A stretch of 64,000 bases of DNA from Silene conica (GCA_029255685.2 CM055318.2:28570001-28634000); one strand, 5' to 3'; counted from the stretch's first letter, positions 43,376 to 56,704 are shown. Made by a program: numbers and translations. The notes: generated from the sequence alone by a model not told the origin.

Positions 43376-44285
43376 ATCACCCTAGTCTCCTTTGTAAAAA
43401 GGTGGAACGAATCTTCTATATTCATTCTTTGATTTATTCGAATAAAGATCCATGCTTTTCTACAAAATAAAATAAAATACAATAATAATAATAATAAATC
43501 AAACCAAATGCTCTTAGTTTAGTGGAGATCCATGTTTCCCAAAACATCCAAATGATGGATTGCGAGATTATGGGTTCGAATCTCCCTAGTAATTAACATG
43601 ATATTGTTGCGTGTCCGGGGAGGATGAACTAAAATTAAATAAAAAAGAACAGAGGCTAAGTGTAACTTTATGGGTTGTATTTACAATGACTTTTTCGAAA
43701 AAATAAGGAATATAAATTTTAGATTGTTTTTTCACATACTCTCTCTCCGGTGATTTGTTGTCTGATTTTGACACAAAAACAACAGAATGAGGAGGTGACA
43801 AGTTGTTAGATGATAAATGTACCAAGTTAAATATGAAAGATAAAATTAATGGAATAGGTAAACAAATGATCCGATGGAGTGAATAATATTTTACTTATTC
43901 ATGATCAAAATTCTATATATGATGTTCAAATGAGAAGTCTGCGTGAGATGATTGAAATTTATATTGTACATCCAAAATAACACTCTGCCCTATTCATAAT
44001 TTTGTTCCTTATTTTTTAAACGGATCTTATTGAGGTTTTATTCTTTTTTTGTTGATTTGTGTGGTTCAAATTCAATAGTGTGTTTTGTTTGTTTCAAATT
44101 TAATATTTTTTTTTTCTTGTGCAAAAAGGGAAGGAGAACAAAAGGGTGAATAAGGGAGAGTATAATGACATAAGCATAAAAATTATGATTTCTAACTAAT
44201 TTGTATATATTGAATATACTTGTGGGTTCAATTTTACACGGGTGATAAGCTAATTAATTAGTGGTGTTTGTGTTATACTAATATA
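43376..44285. other. Unassigned A+T-rich interval
   Basis: No gene or clear element. A tRNA-like B-box word (GGGTTCGAATCTCCC) at 43571 suggests a SINE relic. An AAT repeat lies at 43478-43495. Confidence 0.5.
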
Positions 44286-46452
44286 CTAGATGTCATGCCC
44301 GGGCGTTGCCCGGGTAATATCTTGACATGGTTTCAAAGTAATTATCGTAACAGTTAATCTTTTAAAAAGTATAATAGGCATATATAGAGAATAATTCATG
44401 TATTTTTTTATGGCTTATGAAACATCAGATGTATCATCATCAATGGAACAACATGGAACGTTGAAAGTGCGTGAAATTTCAATGGAAACGAAAACTTGTA
44501 TCTTCGATTCAATGGTCTTGGAAAGACACTTACATATTACGCATCACTGTCGTCAATATAATTTGTTAGCACACGTATTTTTATAATAACTTGTATATTT
44601 TTCATTTAAGCATCATCTTGAAATTTTTTTTATCCAATATATCTAATATTTGAAGATAGTCGAAGTTCATACTCTTTTAACATTAACTCTTATTTTTTTT
44701 TACATTCAACATTTTTTTTTTTACTTTAACTCATATTCTTATCTTAATAACATGTATTCTTATCTTAGTAGCTCGTATAATATTTACATTAGCTCGTATT
44801 CTTTTTACATTAGCTCGTATTCTTATCCTAATAGCTCGTATTGTTATCTTATTAGCCCGTATTCTTCTTACATTAACTCGTATTCTTTTTATATTAGCCC
44901 GTATTCTTATATGCTCATATTTGTAAGTTCGTGATCCTCTTATATGCTCGTAAGTGTTTTTTACATTTGCTCGAATTCTAATCTTAATAGCTCGTATTTT
45001 TTTTTTATATTAGTGTTCTTACGTTAATGGCTCGTGTTCTTATGTGCTCATATTTTTTAGTTCCTGATTCTTTTAAGTTCTTATTTCTTTTACATTAGCT
45101 CGTTTTTCTTATATATTCGTATTTTGTAGCTCGTATTCTTTTAATTATATCTCTTAATCTTAAGTGCTCATTATGTCATGAAATTTGACGTCTTGCAAAT
45201 CTAGTTCTATTTTTTAAGCTCGAGAAGTGTTTCAATTAGCTTGTGTTTTGATATTTTGTTTACATTAGCTCGTATTCTCATCTTAATAGGTCGCATTCTT
45301 ATTATGTGCTCATATATTTAAGTTCGTGATCCCTTTAATTTCGTATTCGTATTCATTTGTGCTCATATATTGAAGCTCGTCTTAATAGCTCGTATTTTTT
45401 TTCATTACCCCGTATTCATTTGTGCTCGTATTTTAAAGCTCGTCTTATCTTAATAGCTCGTATTGTTTTTACATTAGCTCGTATTCTTAGCTTAATAGCT
45501 CGTATTCTTTTTATATTAGCTCGAATTTTTAGGCTAATAGCTCGCATTTTTTCGTGCTTGTATTTTTTAGTCCGTGATTTTCTTAAACATTTTTTTTTAC
45601 ATTAGCTCATATTCTTATGTGTTCGTATTTTGTAGCTCGTATTTTTTTTTTAATTATATCTCGTAAAATTTTAAGTGCTTAATATATTTATCAATACATC
45701 TATTTATGTTTTTAATTATAGCAATAGCCAATGAAATCAATTATTTTATTAACTAATTCAATAATTATCTAACTGATATTTTATTACTATCTAATTATCT
45801 TTTTATTTATATACTTAATTTATTTAACCAAAGTAATAGCTAATTTAATCTCTCTAAAAATAATAATTATTCAACTCATATTTTATTACTATTTAATTAT
45901 CTTTTTATTTATATACTTAATTTATTTAACTAAAGTAATAGCCAATGAAATTGCTCATAAAACAATTTTAATTAAATAAGAGAGGAGAAATAACAAATTA
46001 TACCATAACTCTACGGTAGCCATAACTCTTAGTTTACAATCAATTATTTTATTAATTAATTCAATAATTATTCAACTTATATTTTTTATTTATATACTTA
46101 ATTTATTTAACCAAACTAATAGCCAATGAAATTGCTCTAAAACAATAGCCAATGAAATCAATTATTTTATTAACTAATTCAATAATTATCCAACTGATAT
46201 TTTATTACTATTTAATTATCTTTTTATTTATATACATAATTTATTTAACCAAAGTAATAGATAATTTAATCTCTTTAAAAACAATAATTATCCAACTCAT
46301 ATTTTATTATTATTTAATTATTTTTTTATTTATATACTTAATTTATTTAACTAAAGTAATAGCCAATGAAATTGCTCTAAAACAATAGCCAATGAAATCG
46401 CTCGAAAAGTTCCTCTTTTAAGTATACATATATATATATATATATATATTGA
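44286..46452 (-). mobile_element. Helitron C, minus orientation
   Basis: On the minus strand it starts TCAATATATATATAT..ACTTAAAAGAGGAAC (near 46452) and ends with hairpin CCCGGGC-AAC-GCCCGGG and CATGACATCTAG (44286). The CGAGCTAATGTAAA minisatellite lies at 44750-45640. Same family as Helitrons A, B and D. No Rep/helicase. Confidence 0.75.
44750..45640 (-). repeat. Helitron minisatellite, block 3 (inverted)
   Basis: TTACATTAGCTCGTATTCTTATCTTAATAGCTCGTATT units, the reverse complement of the block in Helitron A. Confidence 0.8.
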
Positions 46453-47190
46453 TATATATTGATTTTATTTATATACTTAATTTATTTAACCAAAGCAATG
46501 ACCAATGTAATCGCTCTAAAAACAATAATTATCCAACTAATATCTTATTACTATTTAATTATCTTTTAATTTATATACTTAATTTATTTAACAAAAGTAA
46601 TAAATAATTAATTAGATTAATTGAATTAATTGGAGTAGAGCTTAATTGAATGAAACTAATGTCTAATGATTAGAATTAATTGGACATTATTCGTAATAGT
46701 TAGTAATTATCGTAGTAGTGAAAACAAAGGTGAAGCTATTACCCGGCCAAATTATGAAACTAAAACTAACATAAGCGTTAAGAGTTAAGAGTGAAGTTGT
46801 TTTGACATTATATGTTGTTTATAATTCAATTCATTCAATGTCTTATGTTGTTTTCACTTTTTGTTTCATAATTAGAATTAATTGGACATTATTCGTAATT
46901 TGGAGCTAATGAAGTTGTTTTTGAGTGAAACTCTACCAATGGCTTTTACTTGTAGTGCAACTTATTTGCATTAAAAAAATTATCTTATTTAAACAACAAC
47001 TTTTTTTTAATTAAATATTAAATACAACTGATAAAAAGAGTTAAGAGTCAATAATATCTCTATTCTAATTATTTTTTATTTATATATATAATTTATTCAA
47101 TTAAAACAATAGCCAATAAAATCGCTCCAAAGTAATCGCCAATGAAATCGCTTGAAAAGTTCCTCTTTTAAGTATATATATATTGATTGA
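46453..47190 (-). mobile_element. Helitron 5' fragment, minus orientation
   Basis: The right end is the family's 5' terminus in reverse (..TCCTCTTTTAAGTATATATATATTGA, to 47186). Family sequence is present at 46455-46605 and 47090-47186; the middle (46606-47089) is unrelated A+T-rich DNA. No 3' hairpin, so it is truncated. Confidence 0.55.
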
Positions 47191-47794
47191 TCAATATATA
47201 TACTTAAAAGAGGAACTTTTCGAGTGATATTATTGGTTCAATTTTTGTGAATTATTTAAGTAACTATAATAATTATAGAGAGTCCAAATTTTTCGAACTA
47301 ACTACTTATTTTATGTATAGAATTTTAGTTAAAGTATAATATTGAGATAAATTATTGAGAAATTAACTACAACTTTTTGTATTTTTATCGTATAAAAAGA
47401 ATTTGACTACAAGTTAAACTTTGCATCTTTATTATAGAATTAAAAGAAGGTTTTATGCGCTCAAGTTTCAACTCATAATATTAGCTTCATTTTTTCTATT
47501 TTGGCCGCCTACTTTGATAGCTTTTATTTTTTGCTTATTGTATAGTACTATTAGTACTTCATATATGATGTATGCAAGTAGATTTTTTTAATTACAAGCT
47601 TAGATACAAGTTTTTGCCTAATTTATGTGATCTTCATGTTGTAATCGATGGTGTATTACAATTTCAGGTGCCTATGAATTCGCATACAAAGGTAGTTATA
47701 ATTTATTTTCGCATTACGTTTTTTACTCAATACAGTATTTTCTCCACCAAAATTTCCATTTGTTTGCCCTTCCCAAAAAAAAACATTAAACCTA

Positions 47795-48615
47795 AGGGTC
47801 TGTTTGGCAAAACTAGCTGAAAAGTTAGCTGAAACCTGAAAAAGTACCTGAAACCTGAAAAGACACCTGAAACCTGAAAAAGTAGCTGAAAAGGTACCTG
47901 GAAATTAAGACCTGATAAGGTAGCTGATTTTTGTTAAAATTGTTTGGAAACTAGCTGAAAAAGTAGCTGATATTTGACAAAATGACGTAAAAGGACATGG
48001 TTTATTATTAATATCTTTTACGTTTTTACTATTATTCTTGTGTTATTGTAAACAAATGACGACCGAAACAAATTGAGTAGTAACTTCTTAAATAGAATCG
48101 TGCACTTAAAATGGTACTGGAAAATGCTTGCATTGCTACATCCATGATTTCTTCATGCACACTGTTTCGAATGAATTGCCCATTAAAATCAAGTTATAGG
48201 AATAACTTCAACTACTAGCTTTTATATATACATGATTCATGCCCAAAAAATTTCACAAATTAATATAAAATAATATATACTCAAAAATATACTATTGATA
48301 TAAAATTATTTTTTTATTAAAGTCATCCACACAAAAAAATTAATTAAGTTTACGTAAGAGTTTTGTATTGTGTTTAATTTTGTTAATAAACGTCATAAAA
48401 TCCGAGGGTAGAATAGGTAAATAAAACTGAATCAGGTACCTGATTTGTCAAATGCTACATGAGGTAGCTTTTTATTTCAGGTACCTTTTTCAACATTTTT
48501 CAGTCAAAACAGGTAGTTGCCAAACACTCCAAAAATAATAAGCTACCTGATTGTTTTTGCAAAAAAGTCATTTCAGGCAAATCAGGTAGCTGAAATGGTT
48601 TGCCAAACGGAGCCT
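47795..48615. mobile_element. hAT-like MITE with GGGTCTGTTTGGCAAA ends
   Basis: Left AGGGTCTGTTTGGCAAA and right (reversed) AGGCTCCGTTTGGCAAA. Subterminal repeats of GAAACCTGAAAAAGTACCT on the left and their complement near 48490-48600 on the right. A clean 8-bp duplication is not seen. Confidence 0.65.
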
Positions 48616-49829
48616 AAATCTCTCTTCCTTCTCTCTAGACTCTAATATTGAAACTTTAACCATTTTCAACCAGATTAAAAATTTTCAATTATGAACGATT
48701 ATTCAAGTGACGCCGGTAATGACTTTTTATTATAATTTTGTTCTTTTAAAATGAAATTTATTTTAAAATTAATTAAGGTGTCAATTAGTGTGTTATGATG
48801 GGGCTGGTTAATAGCCAACGAGTGTTGGTGAGTAAGACGCGGGTGGTCATCGGTTGCGGCGATGGTGATGATGAAATATGCCATACCCCAATAACAGTAG
48901 GTAGTTTGTCTGCAGAATAAGTTTTGATTCTGTTCAATGTAGTACAATATGTTCTACGTAATACCGTGATATATTTCCTTCTTTTTCTTTCTTCTTCTTC
49001 AATTTACAATGCAAGTTACCGTTATGTGATGGCCTGCTAATTGGAGTTTTGATTTATTCAATTGTGCTGGTGATTAGTTGAGTATTAAGCTAAGATAAGT
49101 TTATCTAAATTACATTCCCTTAATTCATCTTAATCTTCATTAGAGTTTTTTTCTTGAAATTTTTATTAATTATTATAACTAATTTGCAAACTTAATGCAG
49201 CTATCAATAGTCTTATTATTCTTACATAATTTATGGGTGATATACTACTAATATTGAATTTATTTTATTTTTGCATTCAAATTATTGGTGCATGGGATTC
49301 TGTCCTATGTTGGGTTGTTTTTCAATTGCAATCTTAGTATATTACACGAAATTTTAAAGTTCATAGTGTAATTTGTATAATTTTAGCCAAACAACTTACT
49401 ACTATGTGTTCTAATATTGTTGAGCAATAAAACAATCAATTTTTTTCATCACGCCAAAGGAAGTACTAAAATTTATGTGTGTTTATACTATATAAAATAA
49501 TCCACGATATCATTTAGGAACTTTATCAATAGTTAATAAAACAAAATTATTCTTATCTATAAAAGAATTCAATAGGACTCCTTTGTGGCGGGAATATCCG
49601 TCACAAATTTGCGACGGGTTATGCGCTTTCTGTACAATATGATTTACTTACATCATATTAACACCTAATTGCCTTCGGACTAAAAAAATAATTATGAAAA
49701 AGATTAAATTGAAAATCAAGTTACAATCTTTTTTCTGTTTATGTTTCTACATCTTGGTATGGTTAGAGCTTCTCAAGAGACATATGTTAGAGTTTTAGTC
49801 GGATTTTATCTTATTTCAATATTTTATAA
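48616..49829. other. Unassigned interior of the 47234-49858 element
   Basis: A+T-rich, no recognisable gene. A short palindromic TCCGTCACAAATTTGCGACGG near 49598 resembles a motif at 30640-30680. Confidence 0.4.
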
Positions 49830-50479
49830 CTTAAATAATTCACAAAACTTGAACCAACGAAGTCACAGTAATTTCATTGGCTATTACTTTGCTTAAATAA
49901 ATTAAGTATATAAATAAAATATAATTAAATAGTAATAAAATATCAGTTGGATAATTATTGTTGTTAGAGCGATTATATTGGATATTACTTTGGTTAAATA
50001 AATTAGTTATATAAATAAAGAGATAATTAAATAGTAATAAAATATCGGTTGGATAATTATTGAATTAGTTAACAAAATAATTGATTTCGCTGGCTATTGT
50101 TTTAGAGCAACTTCATTGGCTATTACTTTTGTTAAATAAATTAAGTATATAAATAAAAAGATAATCAGATAATAATAAAATATCAGTTAGATAATTATTG
50201 TTTTTAGAGCGATTAGATTGGTTATTACTTTGTTTAAATAAATTCAGTATATAAATAAAAAGATTAAATAGTAATAAAATATCAGTTAGATAATAATTGA
50301 ATTAGTTAATAAAATAATTGATTTCATCAGCTATTGTTTTAGAGCAATTTCATTGGCTATTACTTTGGTTAAATAAATTAAGTATATAAATAAAAAGATA
50401 ATTAAATGGTAATAAAATATCAGTTGGATAATTATTGTTTTTAGAGCGATTACTTCGACTATTACTTTGGTTAAATGAA

Positions 50480-50843
50480 GAGTAAATTAATAATAACTCC
50501 CTTTTAAAATTCACTTTTCTAAAATTACTCCCTTATATAATTTTTTTTTAAAATTACTCCCTTAAAATTAATTTTTATCAAAAATTGCTTCAAAACTCTA
50601 ATTCAAGTGACTTATTTTACAAGTTTATGAATTGATTCCGTTTGTAACATAGTCAATTTATGCTTTTATAGGTATAACAATGTAAAATAAGTTTAAAAAC
50701 ATAAAGAATAGGTAACCTAAATTGGAATTTTGAAGCAATTTTTAATAAAAGTGTATCTTAAGGGATTAATTTTAGAAAAAAATTATATAAGGGAGTAATT
50801 TTAAAATACCCTATTTTAAAAGGGAGTTATTTTTAATTTACTC
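50480..50843. mobile_element. Mutator-type foldback MITE, TSD TTAAATGAA
   Basis: Ends GAGTAAATTAATAATAACTCCC and (reversed) GAGTAAATTAAAAATAACTCCC; inverted arms extend over 100 bp. Perfect 9-bp duplications TTAAATGAA at 50471-50479 and 50844-50852. 364 bp, inserted in Helitron D. Confidence 0.92.
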
Positions 50844-51029
50844 TTAAATGAATTAAATATATAAATAAAAGGATAATTAAATAGCAATAAAATATCAGTT
50901 GGGTAATTATTAAATTAGTTAATATAATTGATTGTAAATTAAGAGTTTTGGCTACCGTGCAGTTATGGTATAATTTGTTGTTTCCCTTCTCTTATTTAAT
51001 TAAAAACATAAATATATGGATTGATGAAT

Positions 51030-52030
51030 ATATTAAGTACTTAAGTTTACGAGGTATAATTAAAAAAATACGAGCTATAAAATACAAACACATAAGAATA
51101 TGAGCTTATGTAAAAAGAATACGAGTTTAAGAGAATCACAAACTAAAAAATACGAGCACAAAACAATGCGAGTTATTAACCTAAAAATACGAGCCAATAT
51201 AAAAAGAATACGAACTATTAAGCTAAGAATACGAGCTAATGTAAAAACCATACGATCTACTAAGATAAGACGAGCTTTAAAATACGAGCACAAATGAATA
51301 CGAGCTAATGAAAAAACAACACGAGCTATTAACATAAGACGAGCTTTAAAATATGAGCACAAATGAATACGAATATGAGATTAAAAGGATCACAGACTTA
51401 AATATACAAGCACATAAGAATACAACCTAATAAGATGATAATACGAGCTAATATAAACAGGATACGAAAACACGAGCTAATTGAAACACTTCTTGAGCTA
51501 AAAAAATAGAACCAGATTTGCAATACATCAAATTTCATGATATAATAGGCACTTAAGATTACGATGTACGATTAAAAGAATACGAGCTACAAAAGACGAA
51601 TATATAAGAAATACGAGATAATGTTAAAGGAATAAGAACTTAAGAGAATCAGGAACTAAAAAATACGGGCACATAAGAAGGCGAGTTATTAATGTAAAAA
51701 TGCGAGCTAATAGAGATATTAAGCTAAGAATACGAGCTAATGTAAAAAAAATACGAGCTATTGAGATAAGAATACGAGCTAATGTAAAAAAAAAAACATA
51801 CGAGCATATTAGAGGATCGAGAACTTACTAATACGAGCATATAAGAATACGGGTTAATATAAAAATAATATGAGTCAATGTAAGAAAATACGGGCTAATA
51901 AGATAAAAATACGAGCTAAGGTAAAAATTATACGAACAATAAGATAAGATACGAGATGAGCTAAAGTAAAACGAATATGATCTATTGTAAAAAAAATACG
52001 AGTTAATATTAAAAGAATACGAGCTTCAAC
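51030..52030 (+). repeat. Helitron minisatellite, block 4
   Basis: AATACGAGCTAATGTAAAAA units as in Helitrons A-C, close to the 3' end of Helitron D. Confidence 0.8.
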
Positions 52031-52491
52031 TATCTTCATATATTAGAAATATTGGATAAAAAATTTCTTCAAGATGATGCTCAAATTAAATGTATAGAAG
52101 TTATTATAAAAACATATGTGCTTAGAATATTATTTTGACAGTGATATTATTTTGACAGTGATGCGTAATATGTAAGTGTCTTACCAAGACCATTGAATTG
52201 AAGGTACATGTTTCCGTTTTTATTGGAGTTTCATGCACTTTTCAACGTTCTATGTTGTTCCGATGATGATACATCTGATATTTCATTAGCCATATATATG
52301 TCTATTATACTAAGTATTTTTAAAAGTTTAACTGTTACAATAATTATTTTGAAACCATGTCAAGATATTACCCGGAACGCCCGGGCATGAAATCTAGTTT
52401 ATATATATTTATGTACTCCGTAAAAAAGAAATGCAGAAAAATAAAAATATCTAGGAGGTGACCGTATACACAAGTTATGAGTTAAGCAGTT

Positions 52492-52615
52492 AACCCTAAA
52501 AAATATCTCCTCCACAAAAGATTGACTGCGTACTTTAAGTGTTGAGTCTTTGCAATCGAAACCACATATCCCCTCCGCACTTCCCATAAACCCTAATTTC
52601 ATCTATTTAGGGTTT
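52492..52615 (+). promoter_or_regulatory. Three telo-box motifs before the helicase gene
   Basis: AACCCTAAA at 52492-52500, AAACCCTAA at 52588-52596 and TTAGGGTTT (reverse) at 52607-52615. Telo-boxes are common near the start of plant translation and organelle-biogenesis genes and act with TCP-bound site II elements. Position suggests core promoter or 5' UTR. Confidence 0.6.
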
Positions 52616-52646
52616 AACATCCCAACAGCCATAACACAGCACAAAA

Positions 52647-55600
52647 ATGGCGTCTTCAATCCTCATCCGAAGACAACTAGCCCCATCATCCATGGCGGCC
52701 AAGCGTGCTATCTACGCCTTAGCTTCCAACATCCTCATCACACCCACACCCGCTACCGCCACCACCTCCGCCGCCGCCGCCATCAACAAGAACGTCGTTT
52801 TATCACAGTACAGATCTCCGGCTCGTCTGATGTTCACGTCATCGTACGGATCGCAGCCTGCTAGGCAAGTTTTCGATGATGACAAAGCCGGTGAAGAGGG
52901 TCTCGATATTTCTAAGCTTAACTTACATGAAGATGTTGTTTCTTGTTTGATTAGGAGAGGAATCACTAAACTCTTCCCTATTCAGGTTACCCCACTTCCT
53001 TGTTTTCAGTCATTTTTTCATTTTTAAATACTTATTTAGTCTCTCTATTCCATTTTTCATTTTTGATCTCACTCAATTGTTTACATTTCTATTTTGAAAA
53101 TGTTTTTGATGAATTGATCCTCACACTTAAAAGGTAAAAGGTAAACAATGACCGGGATGGATCATGGGTGGAGTATATATATATGTTGAATGTATTTCAC
53201 TTCTGTTTTTATCAAAATGGCGGAAAACATTGCGATTTTCCTAATGTTTCAACTACTGTTATTCTTTGTTGTGCAGAAAGCTGTTTTGGAGCCTGCCATG
53301 CAAGGCCGCGACATGATTGGCCGTGCTAGAACAGGCACAGGAAAGACACTTGCTTTTGGGATTCCCATCTTGGATAAAATCACCCGCCACAATGCCAAAA
53401 ATGGGTATCACACTTTTATTCATCCTATTCTCTTTTTAATTAAAATACGTCTCATTTGTGATTTGTCGGTCACAAATGAGAATTTGTGATTTAATTTATC
53501 TATTTAGGACAACTACCCTTTTAACCTTATTATTACTTCCTGTTGTTATACTTCAGAGCGGGAAGGGATCCACTTGCCTTGGTTTTGGCACCTACCAGGG
53601 AGCTTGCTCGCCAAGTAGAGAAAGAATTTTACGAGTCTTCTAAGCTAGACACACTTTGTGTATATGGAGGTACACCAATCACAGCTCAAATGAATTCTCT
53701 GAGCAAGGGTGTGGATGTTGTCGCGGGAACACCTGGAAGAGTTATTGATTTACTAAAAAGAGGAGCTCTAAACCTCTCCCATGTTCAGTATGTCGTGCTC
53801 GATGAAGCTGACCAAATGCTCGCTGTTGGCTTTCAAGAGGCTGTCGAGATTATACTACAAAGCCTGCCAAAGAATCGCCAAACTCTCATGTTCTCTGCCA
53901 CCATGCCAAGTTGGATCATATCCCTCACACGAAAGTACCTCAATAATCCTTTAACTATTGATCTGGTGAGATTTTTCAGCAATTCCGTATTGGCTTTACT
54001 CTTTAGTCGAGCTTTTATTTGAAAAAGCACTTATTTTTACCATTTGAATCATTTGCGAATTTGTCTTGTCATGCAATTGGAGTATTGGACACCAAAATGA
54101 ATGAAGGCCTCATAATCCTGCCTCAATTTGCAATTCTTGATAATACTTGATAAATTTCTTTTTTCTCCCGAGTGCTCATTGTTTTCCTCTGCTCTAGGTT
54201 GGAGATTCAGATCAGAAACTTGCGGATGGAATCTCATTGAATTCGGTTGTGGCGGACTTTCATACAAAAGCTGGTGTTATTGGGCCACTAATTACCGTAA
54301 TTTCCAATAAATTGCTTCTGCCTCATTTCTTATTTATTTTAAGCATGTTCGAAAATTTATTTGGTTGAATGATTCTCTCAGCAATTTGCGAATGGAGGGA
54401 AGTGCATTGTTTTCACTCAAACAAAACGTGATGCTGATAATTTAGCACATGCTTTGGCGAAAAATAATTACAAATGCGAGCCTTTACATGGTGATATTGC
54501 TCAGACTCAGAGGGAAAGAACCCTTGGCCGGTTTAGGGAGGGGAAAATCAACATTTTGATTGCCACTGATGTGGCAGCTCGTGGTCTTGACATTCCTAAT
54601 GTTGATCTGGTAACTCTCCTATCCATAAAGAGCTCGAATTTGTCATTTGTCGATGTCATCTTAGTTTTGTACCTGATCAGTGTGAGTATTATTCTTGTTT
54701 GGTGGTCATTTGTGTGCACCCTGGAATGTTGGAAGGCTGTCCTCATGTTTATTTTCCGGTATACTAGTTCTATTTTCTGAAGTTTCTGGTTGCCCTGCTT
54801 CTAATTATACTTCAATAAAATTATACGAGCTGGAGTCTACATGGGGGTTGTTGGGATACGTATGAATTGTGACAGTATTTCTCTTTTAGATGGGGTGGTT
54901 GACATGACATTTTGTAATGTTGACCACTTAATAATTAATCTATAAAAGAGACAAAATTATCTGTGTACCAACATTAGGGCTGTTTTCCATGAATGAAACA
55001 ATGACAGATAAAATATCTGCTGTATTTTTTTCTCTAGTGAATTTGTTCTTAGTTTTTTTAATTTGTCATCTGGTGAGAGTGTCTAGGTTGTTTCCTTGTG
55101 TCCTAATATCAAGGAATCTATGTTGAAAGAGAAAATTGCTACCCAGAGTCGTTGCTAGCTTTGGATCACTTAAAAGTATCTATGCACATTTTAATTTAAT
55201 TTACTTTGGACTTTGGTTGTAACAGTTCACCTGAGCTGTTTTACATGTTTTAGCCTTTGAAAGAATTAGCAGGCCATCTTTACTTTTAGCCATTGCTCTC
55301 TACCCTTGTCGTATTACTTGTGGTTACATATCTAGTGTTGCTACATGTAAAAAATGGTTGCGCATCTAATTCATGTGTAGGCGTGTATGCAGCTAAAACC
55401 TCATTAAGGATGCTGGTGAATGATTATGGTTTTTGTGCTTCATGCTTGTTCGGTTGCTTGTATGGTCCTCATTTTGTCTTTATCACGATCTTGTTTACTC
55501 CGTTCATCATCTCATGCTTATTTTTTGCCAGGTGATACACTATGAATTGCCTTCGACGTCCGAGATATTTGTTCACCGATCTGGCAGAACAGGGCGTGCT

Positions 55601-56704
55601 GGAAAAAAGGGGACTGCAATTCTCGTTCATACAAGTGATGAGTCAAGGAACGTCAGGGTCATTGAGCGTGATGTTGGATGCAGATTCCAAGAGGTTTATT
55701 GCTTTCTGCCCTTTCCCTGTGTAAATTTGTCTTAGTGTTTGTTGGCTACTCTTGAGTTATTTTGACCAAGGATCTTAATATTGCTATGTTTAAGATGAAG
55801 CCTTGATTTGGATTCTTTGCTGGAATTAGTTTTAGTGCATGTCTTGCTTTGTCTATAAATTCTCAACTTATTACTTGGCAAAAAAGTATTTTGTAGTGGA
55901 CTAGTGCTGCTTGGAAGTGGTTCTTTCTCAAGCAGAAGACTGCTTCCCCCTAGTTTCTATTTAATTTTCAGACCTTGTTTTGTGTTAAATGTTTTCATTT
56001 GTTTTTTTTTTGAACTTTGTATTCTCAGTCTTCTTTCATTGTTCTCTGTTTTCTTATTTGGTATTATGGCATTTCCCCCTTTCCGCCTCTCATTTCTTTC
56101 TAATATTTCTCCCCTCATTCTCTTTCCTACTATTCTTTTTTGGTTATAGCTAATAACTGTTCCATATATGGCATATTGGCATTTAATATTTACGAGTCCT
56201 AGTCATTTTTGGGCCTAAGGCTTTCTTGTTTTTGGCTAGAGGGCTATTTAGACGAAGGGTATATAATGTTTACTGTCCAGGTGTTTTTTCAGTTTGTGCT
56301 TGGGCAACCTGTTTTGCTTTGAGTTATCCTAATAATATACTGACATCTTATTCTTCCCTTGTCAGCTGCCTAGAATTACTCCAGATGGTGCAGAGCGGGA
56401 CATGTCTGGTGGCTTTGGTGGTGGTAGTCGTTTTGGTATGTCAGGTTCCAGTCGTTCAGGAGGGTACCGCGGTTCGAGTTTTGGTGGTTCTGGTTCTTAT
56501 GGTGGCTCAAGATCAACTGGCGGTGGTTATGGTGGATCTGGTCGAGGTGGTAATGGAAATTCTGGTTTTGGTAGGCCTAGTGGTGGATTTGGGGACTTTG
56601 GCGGCGGTGGCAGATCTAGCAGTTTTGGTGGTGGTGGCAGCCAAGGTGGTTTTGGTGGAGGTGGATCAAATCGGTTTGGCAGCTTTGGTGACTATAAAAG
56701 TTAG
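52647..56704 (+). CDS. DEAD-box ATP-dependent RNA helicase, mitochondrial type (PMH1/PMH2, RH9/RH53-like), seven exons
   Basis: Coding exons 52647-52985, 53277-53404, 53557-53965, 54198-54296, 54382-54609, 55532-55693 and 56366-56704 all have GT..AG introns and give 567 residues. The start is the first ATG of the open exon. Residues 1-60 are Ser/Ala/Arg-rich with few acids, as in a mitochondrial presequence. Motifs: Q-motif ending LFPIQ at 113, I ARTGTGKT 130-137, Ia PTRELA 168-173, Ib TPGR 214-217, DEAD 238-241, SAT 269-271, [11 protein letters not shown] 386-395, [10 protein letters not shown] 416-423. The tail (about 470-567) is Gly/Ser-rich with GGFGG and RGG-like repeats for RNA binding. 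Arabidopsis PMH proteins help fold and splice mitochondrial group II introns and respond to cold; the same role is inferred here. Nothing is broken. Confidence 0.93.
54610..55531 (+). other. Helicase intron 5, 922 bp
   Basis: Largest intron, from GTAACT to TTTTTTGCCAG, between the exons with motifs V and VI. No element recognised inside. The other introns are 291, 152, 232, 85 and 672 bp. Confidence 0.85.

Larger units (their letters stand above)
47234..49858. mobile_element. Unclassified element with 29-bp inverted ends
   Basis: TTGGTTCAATTTTTGTGAATTATTTAAG at 47234 recurs in reverse at about 49830-49858 with one substitution and nearly equal length. It interrupts Helitron D. No target duplication is evident to me and no transposase frame is present; longest frames are under 90 codons. 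It contains a hAT-type MITE (47795-48615). Confidence 0.5.
47191..52397 (+). mobile_element. Helitron D with nested insertions, ends 249 bp before the helicase start codon
   Basis: 5' end TCAATATATATACTTAAAAG at 47191; 3' end with hairpin-like CCCGG-AACG-CCCGGG and CATGAAATCTAG to 52397, followed by T. Family sequence is interrupted by a 2.6-kb inverted-repeat element (47234-49858) and a Mutator MITE (50480-50843). Minisatellite at 51030-52030. That 5' and 3' ends belong to one original copy is inferred from continuity of the family sequence on both sides of the inserts. Confidence 0.6.
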
